From the NCBI RefSeq assembly GCF_024460475.1, contig NZ_JANFYN010000006.1, forward strand, positions 1 to 64,000: 64,000 nucleotides of DNA, in the 5' to 3' direction. Positions 15,776-23,620 of the stretch are shown piece by piece. A model generated the notes under the pieces. The model was not told where the DNA came from and made no database searches. It saw only the letters and a list, made by a program, of their open reading frames with translations. This DNA comes from Holdemanella sp. MSK.7.32. Its GTDB lineage: Bacteria > Bacillota_I > Bacilli_A > Erysipelotrichales > Erysipelotrichaceae. The position numbers were made by a program, and so were the translations under genes. Positions within the stretch are counted from its first letter, which is position 1. Each line of letters starts with the position of its first letter.

Positions 15776-15797
15776 AGAGCAATCTCTAACTTTTTTT
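15771..15797 (+). terminator. Terminator of the sulfotransferase gene
   Basis: GTTAGAGA (15771-15778) with TCTCTAAC (15783-15790), then seven T. It runs directly into the regulator box of the next operon. Confidence 0.85.
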
Positions 15798-15827
15798 AAG
15801 CAAATTTTAAGTGTTGTTTCGTATGTT
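15795..15827 (+). promoter_or_regulatory. Autoregulatory-looking promoter of the alarmone/two-component operon
   Basis: TTTAAG (15795-15800), N5, TTTAAG (15806-15811), 10 nt, then TATGTT (15822-15827). Predicted transcription starts at or next to the ATG at 15834. The same box and spacing occur upstream of the small RNA and the sulfotransferase. This suggests that one of the regulators encoded downstream activates its own operon. Confidence 0.65.
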
Positions 15828-15833
15828 TATGGT

Positions 15834-16355
15834 ATGACATATAAAGAATTTTATGGCTCTGACTATGATCAGTTTAAGAAAGTACTCGATTCTGTTTTAA
15901 ATACGATTCATTCGAGTGTATTAGCTTGTATACAATATACGACTTCTAGAATTAAGTCCCCAGAAAGTGTTATGAAAAAAGTGGGCGATGATTATTCATT
16001 GCTTCATGATATTATTGGCGTTCGCATCATTTGTTCGTTTGTGGATGAAATCTATGAAGTAAAAGATTGGATTAATTCTAGTTTTGAAGTGGTGGAAGTA
16101 AGAGACTATTTAAGCCATCCCAAACCCAGTGGTTATCGTAGTCTACATGTGATTATTAAAGTAGATGGATGTTTAGTTGAAATTCAAGTACGAACGATCG
16201 CATTAGATTTTTGGGCTAATCTAGAACATCAAATTCATTATAAGAAAGATATTGAAGATGAAGAATTGATACGTAGTGAATTAAAACGATGTGCCGATGA
16301 AATTGCTTCTTTAGACTTATCATTTCAAACAATTAAAGATAGAATCGAGGGATAA
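15834..16355 (+). CDS. Small alarmone synthetase (RelQ/RelP-like, (p)ppGpp synthetase)
   Basis: A 173-residue single-domain RelA/SpoT synthetase that transfers pyrophosphate from ATP to GDP or GTP. Motifs: RIKSPESVMKKVG, LLHDIIGVRIIC, PKPSGYRSLHVII and VEIQVRTIALDFWANLEHQIHYKK. There is no hydrolase or regulatory domain. The frame could extend to 15717 but only through the terminator, so the ATG at 15834 is chosen. It lacks a ribosome site and lies 6 nt after a -10 box, hence probably leaderless. It ends 1 nt before the first response-regulator gene. Confidence 0.85.
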   Translation: MTYKEFYGSDYDQFKKVLDSVLNTIHSSVLACIQYTTSRIKSPESVMKKVGDDYSLLHDIIGVRIICSFVDEIYEVKDWINSSFEVVEVRDYLSHPKPSGYRSLHVIIKVDGCLVEIQVRTIALDFWANLEHQIHYKKDIEDEELIRSELKRCADEIASLDLSFQTIKDRIEG

Positions 16356-16356
16356 T

Positions 16357-17025
16357 ATGCGATTGTTGATAGCGGATGATGAAATTAATTTGGCTAAAGC
16401 ACTACAAGCTGTCTTAGAAGATGCGGGCTATAATTGCGATGTGTGTTTTGATGGGAATAGTGCCATTCGTTTGATTTCTCAAGAAATTTATGATGGATTG
16501 ATCTTAGATATTATGATGCCTGAAAAGAATGGTTATGAAGTACTAAATCAGATTCGCAAACAAAAAAATGATATTCCGGTATTACTTTTAAGTGCATTAA
16601 ATGAAGTGGATGATAAAGTTACAGGTTTTGATTTAGGTGCCAACGATTATTTATCCAAACCGTTTTCGACAAAGGAATTGATTGCACGAGTCAAAGTGAT
16701 GTTAAAAGAAAATGCGATAGACGAATCTTATTTACAATATCAAGATATTCTATTGAATAAGAAAGAAGAAACACTTGCGTGTAAAAATACAAAATATCAA
16801 TTGACTAAGTTGGAATGTAGTATTCTTTCTTTATTGATTCGAAGTGAATCGAATCGAGTACCTATTTGGCTTGTGATTGAAAAAGTTTGGAACAATCGGG
16901 TAGATGTGAATCAAAATACAGTTTCATTGTATGTATCTTATTTGAATCGAAAATTATTGGCCTTACAATCGAAAGTATATATAGAAATTGATGAAGAAAA
17001 TATAAAACTGTGTGTTAATATATAA
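16357..17025 (+). CDS. OmpR-family response regulator (first of two)
   Basis: A 222-residue regulator. The receiver domain (about 1-115) has the acidic pair DDE (near 8-10), the phospho-acceptor Asp in LILDIMMPEKNG (about 51), LSAL and the KPF lysine. The C-terminal winged helix (about 130-222) is present but divergent. GAGGGAT precedes the ATG. It is followed by a second, distinct regulator with which it overlaps or nearly overlaps, an uncommon arrangement for a single kinase. Confidence 0.9.
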   Translation: MRLLIADDEINLAKALQAVLEDAGYNCDVCFDGNSAIRLISQEIYDGLILDIMMPEKNGYEVLNQIRKQKNDIPVLLLSALNEVDDKVTGFDLGANDYLSKPFSTKELIARVKVMLKENAIDESYLQYQDILLNKKEETLACKNTKYQLTKLECSILSLLIRSESNRVPIWLVIEKVWNNRVDVNQNTVSLYVSYLNRKLLALQSKVYIEIDEENIKLCVNI

Positions 17026-17047
17026 AAAAGAAGAAAGGGCGTGCACT

Positions 17048-17725
17048 ATGAATATATTAGTTGTGGATGATGAAAAAAACATTGCGTATGCGATTGCACA
17101 AATTTTAGAAGAACAAAAATGGCAAGTAACTATGGCTTATGATGGACAAGAAGGTTTAGATTTAGCCCTAAGTGGATATTATGATGTAGCTATTTTAGAT
17201 ATTATGCTCCCTGTTATGAATGGTTTTGAGATTGTACAGAAAATGCGTGCCAATAAGATTGAAACTCCAACTTTGTTGTTGTCGGCATTGGATGAAATTC
17301 CAGATAAAGTGAAAGGCCTAAATGTAGGGGCCGATGATTATATGACTAAACCATTTTCAGCTGCAGAACTTGTTGCTCGAATTAATGCACTGACAAGACG
17401 TAAAGGAGAAGTCATTGTACATGAGTTAAAGTATGACGATTTATCGTTACAACTTGATACTTGTGAGTTGTATTGTGCAAGCCAACATATTCATTTGGGA
17501 TATAAAGAATTTGAAATTATGAAACATTTAATGTCACATCCCGAAATGATTACTTCTAAAGATGATTTGATTGTTTCGGTATGGGGTAGTGAAAGTGATG
17601 CGATGGACAATAATGTAGAGGTTTATATCTCGTTTTTAAGGAAGAAACTAAAATTTTTAAAAAGCAAAGTTTCAATCAAGGTGATTCGAAAAGTTGGATA
17701 TCGACTAGAGGTTTGTGATGCTTAA
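17048..17725 (+). CDS. OmpR-family response regulator (second of two, CiaR-like)
   Basis: A 225-residue regulator: receiver domain with VVDDEKN and phospho-acceptor in AILDIMLPVMNG (about 51), and a well-conserved OmpR winged helix ending in NNVEVYISFLRKKL and VIRKVGYRLE. The ATG at 17048 follows AAAGGG; an upstream in-frame start at 17012 overlaps the first regulator. It overlaps the kinase gene by 8 bp, so it is the more obvious partner of the kinase. It is the best candidate to bind the TTTAAG-N5-TTTAAG boxes. Confidence 0.9.
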   Translation: MNILVVDDEKNIAYAIAQILEEQKWQVTMAYDGQEGLDLALSGYYDVAILDIMLPVMNGFEIVQKMRANKIETPTLLLSALDEIPDKVKGLNVGADDYMTKPFSAAELVARINALTRRKGEVIVHELKYDDLSLQLDTCELYCASQHIHLGYKEFEIMKHLMSHPEMITSKDDLIVSVWGSESDAMDNNVEVYISFLRKKLKFLKSKVSIKVIRKVGYRLEVCDA

Positions 17726-18950
17726 AAAACTACAGACAAAATTCATTTTGATTTTAATGTCCTTTGTCAGTGTGATCTTACTATCTGTATTTGGTATAGT
17801 TTGTTGCTCAAACTATATTCATGATAAAAAGGATGTTGAGCGAAGTTTGGATATGGCTTTACGATTAAAGGATAAAGATTTTTCGATTTCATTTGGAAAC
17901 AGTCGAAATTTTAATGGGAATTCCTTCGTGATTTATACGGATTCAAATTATGAATATATGATCACAAGCCGTTCAGTATGGAATATTTATGCAGAAGATG
18001 CGCAAAGTTTAATTGAGAGTGTAAAAAATAAAGACGATATCGGAATTTTGAAAAAACTAGGGTTTGCGTATAAAAAAGAAAAAATTACCAACTATCAAGT
18101 GGATGAAAACACAATCATTTCTTCGGGTTATGCCGTAGCCTTTGTGGATGTATCTCATATGCAGTCTTCTTTTCAAAGAATGTTGATTATATCTATTCAA
18201 ATTGGATCGAGTGTATTACTGGTATTCTTTATACTAAGTTGTATTTTAAGTAAATGGGCACTAAAACCAGTCGAACAGGCATGGGATAAACAGAAACAAT
18301 TTGTGGCCGATGCCAGTCATGAATTAAAAACGCCATTAACGGTTATTTTAGCGGATAGTGATGTATTAACCAATCATTCGACAGAAACTATTTCTTCACA
18401 AAAACAATGGATAGAATCAATTCAAAGCGAAGCAAACCGCATGCGAAAACTTGTAGAAGATATGTTGTTTCTTGCCAAGAATGATGCGAATCGAATTGAA
18501 ATTTCTATGCAGAATTGTTCGCTTAGTGATATATGTTTTCATTGTGTTTTACCGTTTGAATCTATTGCGTTTGAAAAAGGTATTGATTTAATCGATGAAG
18601 TGGAAGAAAATATAGAGGTACATGGTAATGAGTCACAGTTAAAACAATTGATTTTAATTTTCTTGGACAATGCGATCAAATATACACCTTCGGGTGGAAA
18701 GATTTATTTTAAATTATGTAAGGTACAAAATAAACCCGTCATAACAATTCGTAATACAGATAGCTATATTCCGCCAGAAGATTTAAAACATGTATTTGAG
18801 CGCTTCTATCGTGTTGATAAGTCAAGAAAGTATCAAGGGGGAGCGGGTTTAGGTTTATCGATCGCAAGTCAAATTACGCAAAGCCATAAAATCAAATTAA
18901 GTGTGACAAGTGATGAGAAACAAGGTACAGAATTTACTTTGAATTTCTAG
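17718..18950 (+). CDS. Sensor histidine kinase
   Basis: A 410-residue membrane kinase: transmembrane helices near residues 9-30 and 155-177 bracket an extracytoplasmic sensor region of about 125 residues, followed by a HisKA domain with the phospho-acceptor in DASHELKTPL (His about 200) and a HATPase_c domain (FLDNAIKYTP N box, FERFYRVDKS F box, GAGLGLSIA G box). GAGG supports the ATG at 17718. The stimulus is unknown; CiaH-type kinases sense envelope stress or sugars. Confidence 0.92.
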   Translation: MLKKLQTKFILILMSFVSVILLSVFGIVCCSNYIHDKKDVERSLDMALRLKDKDFSISFGNSRNFNGNSFVIYTDSNYEYMITSRSVWNIYAEDAQSLIESVKNKDDIGILKKLGFAYKKEKITNYQVDENTIISSGYAVAFVDVSHMQSSFQRMLIISIQIGSSVLLVFFILSCILSKWALKPVEQAWDKQKQFVADASHELKTPLTVILADSDVLTNHSTETISSQKQWIESIQSEANRMRKLVEDMLFLAKNDANRIEISMQNCSLSDICFHCVLPFESIAFEKGIDLIDEVEENIEVHGNESQLKQLILIFLDNAIKYTPSGGKIYFKLCKVQNKPVITIRNTDSYIPPEDLKHVFERFYRVDKSRKYQGGAGLGLSIASQITQSHKIKLSVTSDEKQGTEFTLNF

Positions 18951-18960
18951 GAGGATAATT

Positions 18961-20034
18961 ATGTTTCAAAAAAGAGTCGATCAAGTGATTGCGAGAATGA
19001 AGGCGGATGGGCTTAAACAAATCTTAGTTAGTGAACCATGCAGCATCTATTATTTAACAGGTGTTGATGTGGGTCCAGGAGAAAGATTGTTTGCGCTATA
19101 CTTGAATGATGAAGGAAGAAAAGTATTATTTTTAAATACATTATTTACGGTTGAACAAAAGGATTGTGAAGAAATTTGGTTTAGTGATATAGACGATTCT
19201 ATTTCACTTTTAGCTGGTGTTATTAATTCAAGTGAAACGCTAGGTGTTGATAAAGATTGGACAGCACGATTTTTGATTCCTTTAATGGAAAAGTGTGAAG
19301 GATTAAAGGTTGTTCTTGGATCAAAATATGTAGATGATACTCGTGCCATCAAGGATGAAAAAGAAATTGAATGTATGATTGAAAACTCACAGATCAATGA
19401 TGTTGTGATGGAACGTACAAGAGATTTTATTTCAGAAGGTATGACTGAAAAACAAGTAGAAGCTTTTATTCTTGAACAATATAAATTGCTAGGATGTCAA
19501 AATGTTTCATTCTCACCAATCTGTTCGTTTGGAGCTAATGGTGCTGATCCTCATCATATGCCAGATGATTCCGTGTTAAAAGCAGGAGATAGTATTGTGA
19601 TTGATATTGGTGGAAGAAAAGATCGTTATTGTTCGGATATGACACGTACTTATTTCTGTAAAGAAGCAAGTGACGAATATAAAAAGATTCATGATATTGT
19701 GCGTGTTGCCAATGAAAAAGCAGAAGAAATCATTCGTCCAGGCGTTCGTCTATGCGATATCGATTTAACGGCTCGTAATTATATTTCTAGCTTTGGTTAT
19801 GGCGAATACTTTACGCATCGTCTAGGACATTTCATTGGTCAAACGGATCATGAATTTGGGGATGTAAGTTCAACCAATACAGAAACTGTAAAACCAGGTA
19901 TGATTTTTTCAATTGAACCAGGTATCTATTTGCCAGAAAAGATGGGTGTCCGTGTCGAAGATTTGGTTTTAGTTACTGAAGATGGTTGTGTTGTATTAAA
20001 TAAAGTAGATAAAAAATATGCGATGATTGGTTAA
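18961..20034 (+). CDS. Xaa-Pro aminopeptidase-like M24 peptidase
   Basis: A 357-residue creatinase/prolidase-fold metallopeptidase. An N-terminal domain (1-125) is followed by the pita-bread catalytic domain with metal ligands in IDIGG, SDMTRTY, HRLGHFIG, SIEPGIYLP and VRVEDLV. It acts in the cytosol on X-Pro peptides. AGGAGGATAATT precedes the ATG, 10 bp after the kinase stop, so it may be read from the kinase operon. Confidence 0.9.
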   Translation: MFQKRVDQVIARMKADGLKQILVSEPCSIYYLTGVDVGPGERLFALYLNDEGRKVLFLNTLFTVEQKDCEEIWFSDIDDSISLLAGVINSSETLGVDKDWTARFLIPLMEKCEGLKVVLGSKYVDDTRAIKDEKEIECMIENSQINDVVMERTRDFISEGMTEKQVEAFILEQYKLLGCQNVSFSPICSFGANGADPHHMPDDSVLKAGDSIVIDIGGRKDRYCSDMTRTYFCKEASDEYKKIHDIVRVANEKAEEIIRPGVRLCDIDLTARNYISSFGYGEYFTHRLGHFIGQTDHEFGDVSSTNTETVKPGMIFSIEPGIYLPEKMGVRVEDLVLVTEDGCVVLNKVDKKYAMIG

Positions 20035-20051
20035 TCAATCACCGCTTTTTT
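20020..20051. terminator. Bidirectional terminator between the M24 peptidase and mnmE
   Basis: GCGATGATTG (20020-20029) pairs with CAATCACCGC (20036-20045) with a single A-C mismatch in the plus RNA (G-U in the minus RNA). Six T follow on the plus strand and an A/T-rich run follows on the minus strand. Confidence 0.7.
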
Positions 20052-21378
20052 ATTTACCTAAACAAAATTTAGAAAATAATGTATCCAACAAGTCTTCTCT
20101 ATGAACTTCACCTAAGATTTCTTTTAAATGATCATGAGCAGCTTGAATGTCAATCTCAATTAAATCAGGTTCTACCATCATATCCATGGCTTCTTTCGCC
20201 CTTAACATATCTTCTTTGGCTTGATTCAATAAACCAATTTGACGCTCATTTGAAAGTAGTGGATCTTCCTTTAATAAATCTTCATGATACAAGTTTTCCA
20301 AGGCATCAATCAAAGGTTGGATCTCTTTATTGGCAGCTGAAATCCAAATGCCATCTTTATCGGGGCTGGTTTTATCTAATTTATTGTAGATAATTAAACG
20401 CATCTTATCTTTTGTCAGTTCTAACAATTGTTTATCTTCTTCATCCAACTCTTTAGACCCATCAAAGACTAAAAGAACCAACTTGGCATCCTTTAATTTT
20501 TCTTGACTCTTCTCAATACCAATCTGTTCAATCTTATCATTGGATTCACGAATACCCGCTGTATCAATTAAATTCAATTGAACACTGCCAATATGAATTT
20601 GGCCTTCCACCAAGTCTCTTGTGGTCCCTGCAATATCTGTAACGATGGCTTTATCTTCTTCAAGAAGTGCATTTAATAAGCTGGATTTACCAACATTTGG
20701 CTTACCGACAATGATTGTATCAATCCCTTTTTTTAACATTTGCCCCGTCTGTACACGAGCAAGAATATGATCGATTTTATCTAACCAATCACTTGTCTTA
20801 GGTAATAAGTCATTTGTCGTTAATTGTTCGACATCTTCATATTCAGGATAATCAATATTGACTTCGATCTGCGCAATAATATCCATTAAATCATCAATCA
20901 AAGGCTGTAGTAGCTTTTTTACACTTCCTTTAATTCCATGAATAGCCATACTAGCTGCGGTATTATTACTTGCTTCAATCATATCTTGAACGGCTTCAGC
21001 TTGCGATAAATCAATTCTTCCATGATAGAAGGCACGTTGCGTAAATTCTCCCGGTTTTGCAAGATCTGCTCCAGCACTTAATACCATCGATAAGATTTTA
21101 CGAGTAATAAAAGTACCACCATGACAATTGATTTCGACAATGTCTTCGCGTGTATATGTTTTTGGGGCTCTAAAGATAGAAATTAAAACTTCATCAACAG
21201 GATTTTTATCGGCATCTATAATAAAACCATAATGAATGGTATGACTTTTCGCGTTTATGATATTATGGTCAAATATTTTTTGCGTGATTTCAATAGCCTT
21301 GTCACCACTTAAACGAATGATGGAAATGGCACCATCCTGCAAAGAAGTGGAGATGGCTGCAATTGTATTTTCAAACAT
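20050..21378 (-). CDS. mnmE: tRNA modification GTPase MnmE
   Basis: A 442-residue GTPase that with MnmG installs the (carboxymethyl)aminomethyl group on wobble uridine-34. The N-terminal folate-binding domain (TIAAISTSLQDGAISIIRLSG) is followed by a helical domain with an inserted G domain (GKPNVGKSSLLNAL, DIAGTTRD, DTAGIR, NKLD) and the invariant C-terminal FCLGK. The ATG at 21378 has AAGGA 8 nt upstream. It is divergent from the threonylcarbamoyl-AMP synthase gene, another tRNA-modification gene. Confidence 0.95.
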   Translation of the reverse strand: MFENTIAAISTSLQDGAISIIRLSGDKAIEITQKIFDHNIINAKSHTIHYGFIIDADKNPVDEVLISIFRAPKTYTREDIVEINCHGGTFITRKILSMVLSAGADLAKPGEFTQRAFYHGRIDLSQAEAVQDMIEASNNTAASMAIHGIKGSVKKLLQPLIDDLMDIIAQIEVNIDYPEYEDVEQLTTNDLLPKTSDWLDKIDHILARVQTGQMLKKGIDTIIVGKPNVGKSSLLNALLEEDKAIVTDIAGTTRDLVEGQIHIGSVQLNLIDTAGIRESNDKIEQIGIEKSQEKLKDAKLVLLVFDGSKELDEEDKQLLELTKDKMRLIIYNKLDKTSPDKDGIWISAANKEIQPLIDALENLYHEDLLKEDPLLSNERQIGLLNQAKEDMLRAKEAMDMMVEPDLIEIDIQAAHDHLKEILGEVHREDLLDTLFSKFCLGK

Positions 21379-21449
21379 TGTAAACATCCTTTCTTTCTTA
21401 GTGTATTTTATCATAAAAGATGTATAATGTCTTAGGCAGAGGTGTAAAC

Positions 21450-22046
21450 ATGAAAGAATATACTAAAAATCAAGTACACGAAGTAGCGTGTGCATTTAAT
21501 GAACATAAAATTATTGCTCTTCCTACAGATACAGTATATGGAGTTGGAGTAAAATATGGGAATTTAGAAGATTTAGAACGATTAAAACGCGCAAAACATC
21601 GTCCAGAAACAAAACCAATCCCAATGATGGTTTCAAATGTAGAACAAATGAAGCAAGTTGCGTTAGTGGATGAAAGAATTGAAAAGATTGCGGCAAAGTT
21701 TTTACCGGGTGCATTGACACTCGTTGTGAATGTAAAAGACAGTGTTGATTCAGCATACACAAATGGCTTAAGTACAATTGCGATTCGTATTCCAGATGAA
21801 AAATTTATATTAGATGTGATTGATGAGTTGAATTGTCCAATCTTGGTCACAAGCGCCAATCAGTCTGGAGAAAAAACAGCACTTACAAGTGATGATGTGT
21901 ATGAACAGCTTCCAAAAATTGATGGTATTGTACTTGGAACGTGTAAAGCGTTACAGGCAAGTACGATTGTAGACTGTACAAAGGAAAAGTTACAAATCTT
22001 AAGACCTGGACCGATTTCTTTAGAAGAACTAGAATCCGTATTATAG
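21450..22046 (+). CDS. tsaC: L-threonylcarbamoyladenylate synthase (Sua5/YrdC family)
   Basis: A 198-residue enzyme of the t6A tRNA pathway; it makes threonylcarbamoyl-AMP from threonine, bicarbonate and ATP. Visible motifs: ALPTDTVYGVGV, KRAKHRPETKPIP, FLPGALTLVV, IRIPD, VTSANQSGE and a terminal ILRPGPIS. It is the short form without the Sua5 C-terminal domain. GAGGTG precedes the ATG at 21450 and a TATAAT lies at 21422-21427. It is not clearly terminated on the plus strand before the structured RNA. Confidence 0.88.
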   Translation: MKEYTKNQVHEVACAFNEHKIIALPTDTVYGVGVKYGNLEDLERLKRAKHRPETKPIPMMVSNVEQMKQVALVDERIEKIAAKFLPGALTLVVNVKDSVDSAYTNGLSTIAIRIPDEKFILDVIDELNCPILVTSANQSGEKTALTSDDVYEQLPKIDGIVLGTCKALQASTIVDCTKEKLQILRPGPISLEELESVL

Positions 22047-22170
22047 AAAAAACACCCAGAACCTATGTTGTAGGGCATAGGCCAGGGTGCATACGAACAC
22101 ATCTAGAAGTAGTATGCTTCTAGCAGTTCATCTAGTATGTTACTCTGAATTGGATAAGATTCAATATTTT
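22047..22170 (-). ncRNA. Candidate structured small RNA (about 120 nt, minus strand)
   Basis: On the minus strand TTGACA (22205-22200) and TAAATT (22183-22178) form a promoter. Downstream a bulged stem pairs CATAC, GAAC and CTAGAAG (22139-22117) with CTTCTAG, GTTC and GTATG (22109-22090). It abuts a second stem, CACCC plus CATAG pairing with CTATG plus GGGTG (22089-22053), followed by six T (22052-22047). No ORF of note lies inside. I do not recognise an RNA family; it does not match SRP RNA, 6S RNA or tmRNA as I know them. It is convergent with tsaC. Confidence 0.5.
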
Positions 22171-22198
22171 GGGTTTAAATTTAAACATATGTTAAAAC

Positions 22199-22227
22199 TT
22201 GTCAAAATGAGGGGTGTTGATTATAAT
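22199..22227 (+). promoter_or_regulatory. Promoter of the 82-residue protein, sharing its -35 with the minus-strand RNA promoter
   Basis: TTGTCA (22199-22204), 17-bp spacer, TATAAT (22222-22227). The hexamer TTGTCAA is also the -35 box (TTGACA) of the opposite promoter, so two divergent promoters overlap. Predicted +1 is at 22234-22235, the ATG itself. Confidence 0.65.
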
Positions 22228-22234
22228 ACTATGT

Positions 22235-22483
22235 ATGACAGAAGAAGAAATGATTAGACAAATTGCCGAGCCTATACTTAAACAATTGGAAAAAATCGAA
22301 AAGGAACTTGGAAATCATCGTATGCCGCAGCTTCCGCAAATTAAATTTGTGAAGGAATCTGAAATGGGAGATGGTCCTTTTATGATAGGTGACATTGAGG
22401 TTACAGATGAGCTTTTAGAAAAAGTGGAAGCCTATATCCAGGAAGAAATCGAAATGATGCATAAGCCAACTGTATTACACTAA
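22235..22483 (+). CDS. Conserved-looking 82-residue protein, unknown function
   Basis: An acidic helical protein (MTEEEMIRQIAEPILKQLEKIE...) with a middle proline/glutamine-rich strand and a C-terminal helix (ELLEKVEAYIQEEIEMM). It lacks a signal peptide. The upstream ATG of the long frame at 22214 lies before the predicted transcription start. The ATG at 22235 coincides with +1, so translation may be leaderless; an alternative is the ATG at 22250 with a weak AGAAGAAG. A strong terminator follows. Confidence 0.6.
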   Translation: MTEEEMIRQIAEPILKQLEKIEKELGNHRMPQLPQIKFVKESEMGDGPFMIGDIEVTDELLEKVEAYIQEEIEMMHKPTVLH

Positions 22484-22512
22484 GAAGTTACAAAAATGTA
22501 ACTTCTTTTTTA
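22484..22512 (+). terminator. Intrinsic terminator
   Basis: GAAGTTAC (22484-22491) pairs with GTAACTTC (22498-22505), followed by six T. Confidence 0.9.
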
Positions 22513-22520
22513 AAAAATAC

Positions 22521-22549
22521 TTGCATTTTATTTTATGTTAGTGTATTAT
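22521..22549 (+). promoter_or_regulatory. Promoter of tRNA-Leu
   Basis: TTGCAT (22521-22526), 17-bp spacer, TATTAT (22544-22549), 20 bp before the tRNA. Confidence 0.65.
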
Positions 22550-22568
22550 ATGTGAGCACGTTGGAAAT

Positions 22569-22652
22569 GCGGGTGTGGCGAAATTGGCAGACGCACCAGA
22601 CTTAGGATCTGGCGCCTTCGGCGTGGGGGTTCGAGTCCCTTCACCCGCACCA
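22569..22652 (+). tRNA. tRNA-Leu (anticodon UAG)
   Basis: Acceptor GCGGGTG/CACCCGC, anticodon stem CCAGA/UCUGG with loop CUUAGGA (anticodon UAG), a long variable arm (GCGCCTTCGGCGT), T arm GGGGG-UUCGAGU-CCCUU-type and encoded CCA. The variable arm confirms a class II tRNA. Confidence 0.95.
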
Positions 22653-22663
22653 CTTGTAAATCT

Positions 22664-22693
22664 AGACAATTACTTCGGTAGTTGTCTTTTTTT
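22664..22693 (+). terminator. Terminator of tRNA-Leu
   Basis: GACAATTAC (22665-22673) and GTAGTTGTC (22678-22686) with a UUCG tetraloop, then seven T. Confidence 0.85.
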
Positions 22694-22714
22694 GTTTTAT
22701 GTTATAATTTTTGT

Positions 22715-23620
22715 ATGGAAATTTGTGTATATTATGAAAAAATAAATGATGAAAGTATTTGTATAAGAAGAGTGTATGCATCCAGTCCGATTGTTGAAAT
22801 ACCTGAAGTGATAGATGGATATATTGTTCGTGAAATTGGAAATTATTGTTTTTCATCAAAAGAAGTCGATTTATCTAAAGCCGTTTTAAGTTGTGAAATT
22901 CCATCTCATTATCATGAGTGTAGTGGTAGTGGTGTTGAAAGTGTTAAGCTTTCAAGTACCATTAAAAAACTTGGCGATTATGCATTCTATAATTGTCGAA
23001 AGTTAAAAGAAGTATTTGTACCTTCTAGTTTAATGTGTATTGGCAGTGATGTGTTTATGAATTGTTTAAGACTCAATCATATTTATTATGATTGTTCAAT
23101 TTTTGATGTTATTTTCTTGAAACAAATCTTAACGCAAATCACATGGGATGTAGAAGTTCATTTTTTAGATAGTTCTATATTCTATCCAGAATACAACGGG
23201 GGTTATGATGAAGTGGGCCCTGCTCATATCTTTGCCCTGAATATTGAAGGGGAAGGCTTTCGTATGCGTCAATGTTTTAAAGAGGGGAAAATCGATTTTG
23301 ACGGATATGATGCTTGTTTTGAAAAGCTATGTGCAGAAGAAAGTGAATCTTGTATCTTTCATGTAGCGATTCTTCGCTTTATGATGGGATCCGAACAATA
23401 CGTTCCTTATTTAAGGGCACATGATTTGACTTCTTATTTACATGTATATAAAGATATATGTGTTATGGTAGAGAAATTAGTAGAAGAGAAGTGTCTTGAT
23501 TCATCGGATTTGGATCGATTGATTTTTATGGAAAAGGATTTAGAAACTCGTACTCTATTGATGGAATTAAAGAATAAGATGTTTAAATCATCATCGACAT
23601 ATTCTTTTGAGGATTTTTAA
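22715..23620 (+). CDS. Leucine-rich-repeat (BspA-type) protein
   Basis: A 301-residue cytosolic protein. The N-terminal half has BspA/LRR_5-type repeats (VESVKLSSTIKKLGDYAFYNCRKLKEVFVPSS...IGSDVFMNC), the C-terminal half is helical and unrecognised. No signal peptide, unlike surface BspA proteins. TATAAT (22703-22708) lies 6 nt before the ATG and no ribosome site is present, so a leaderless start is likely. The stop overlaps the start of the VWA gene (TAATG), linking it to the VWA-MoxR pair. Confidence 0.7.
   Translation: MEICVYYEKINDESICIRRVYASSPIVEIPEVIDGYIVREIGNYCFSSKEVDLSKAVLSCEIPSHYHECSGSGVESVKLSSTIKKLGDYAFYNCRKLKEVFVPSSLMCIGSDVFMNCLRLNHIYYDCSIFDVIFLKQILTQITWDVEVHFLDSSIFYPEYNGGYDEVGPAHIFALNIEGEGFRMRQCFKEGKIDFDGYDACFEKLCAEESESCIFHVAILRFMMGSEQYVPYLRAHDLTSYLHVYKDICVMVEKLVEEKCLDSSDLDRLIFMEKDLETRTLLMELKNKMFKSSSTYSFEDF

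Noticed and set aside
15717..15833. N-terminal extension of the alarmone synthetase
   Set aside because: The frame would cross the sulfotransferase gene end, its terminator and the regulator box; residues there show no similarity to the synthetase family.
22047..22140. SRP RNA, 6S RNA, tmRNA or a T-box leader
   Set aside because: The conserved sequence blocks of these RNAs are absent, and the T tract shows the transcript is on the minus strand, ending towards tsaC.
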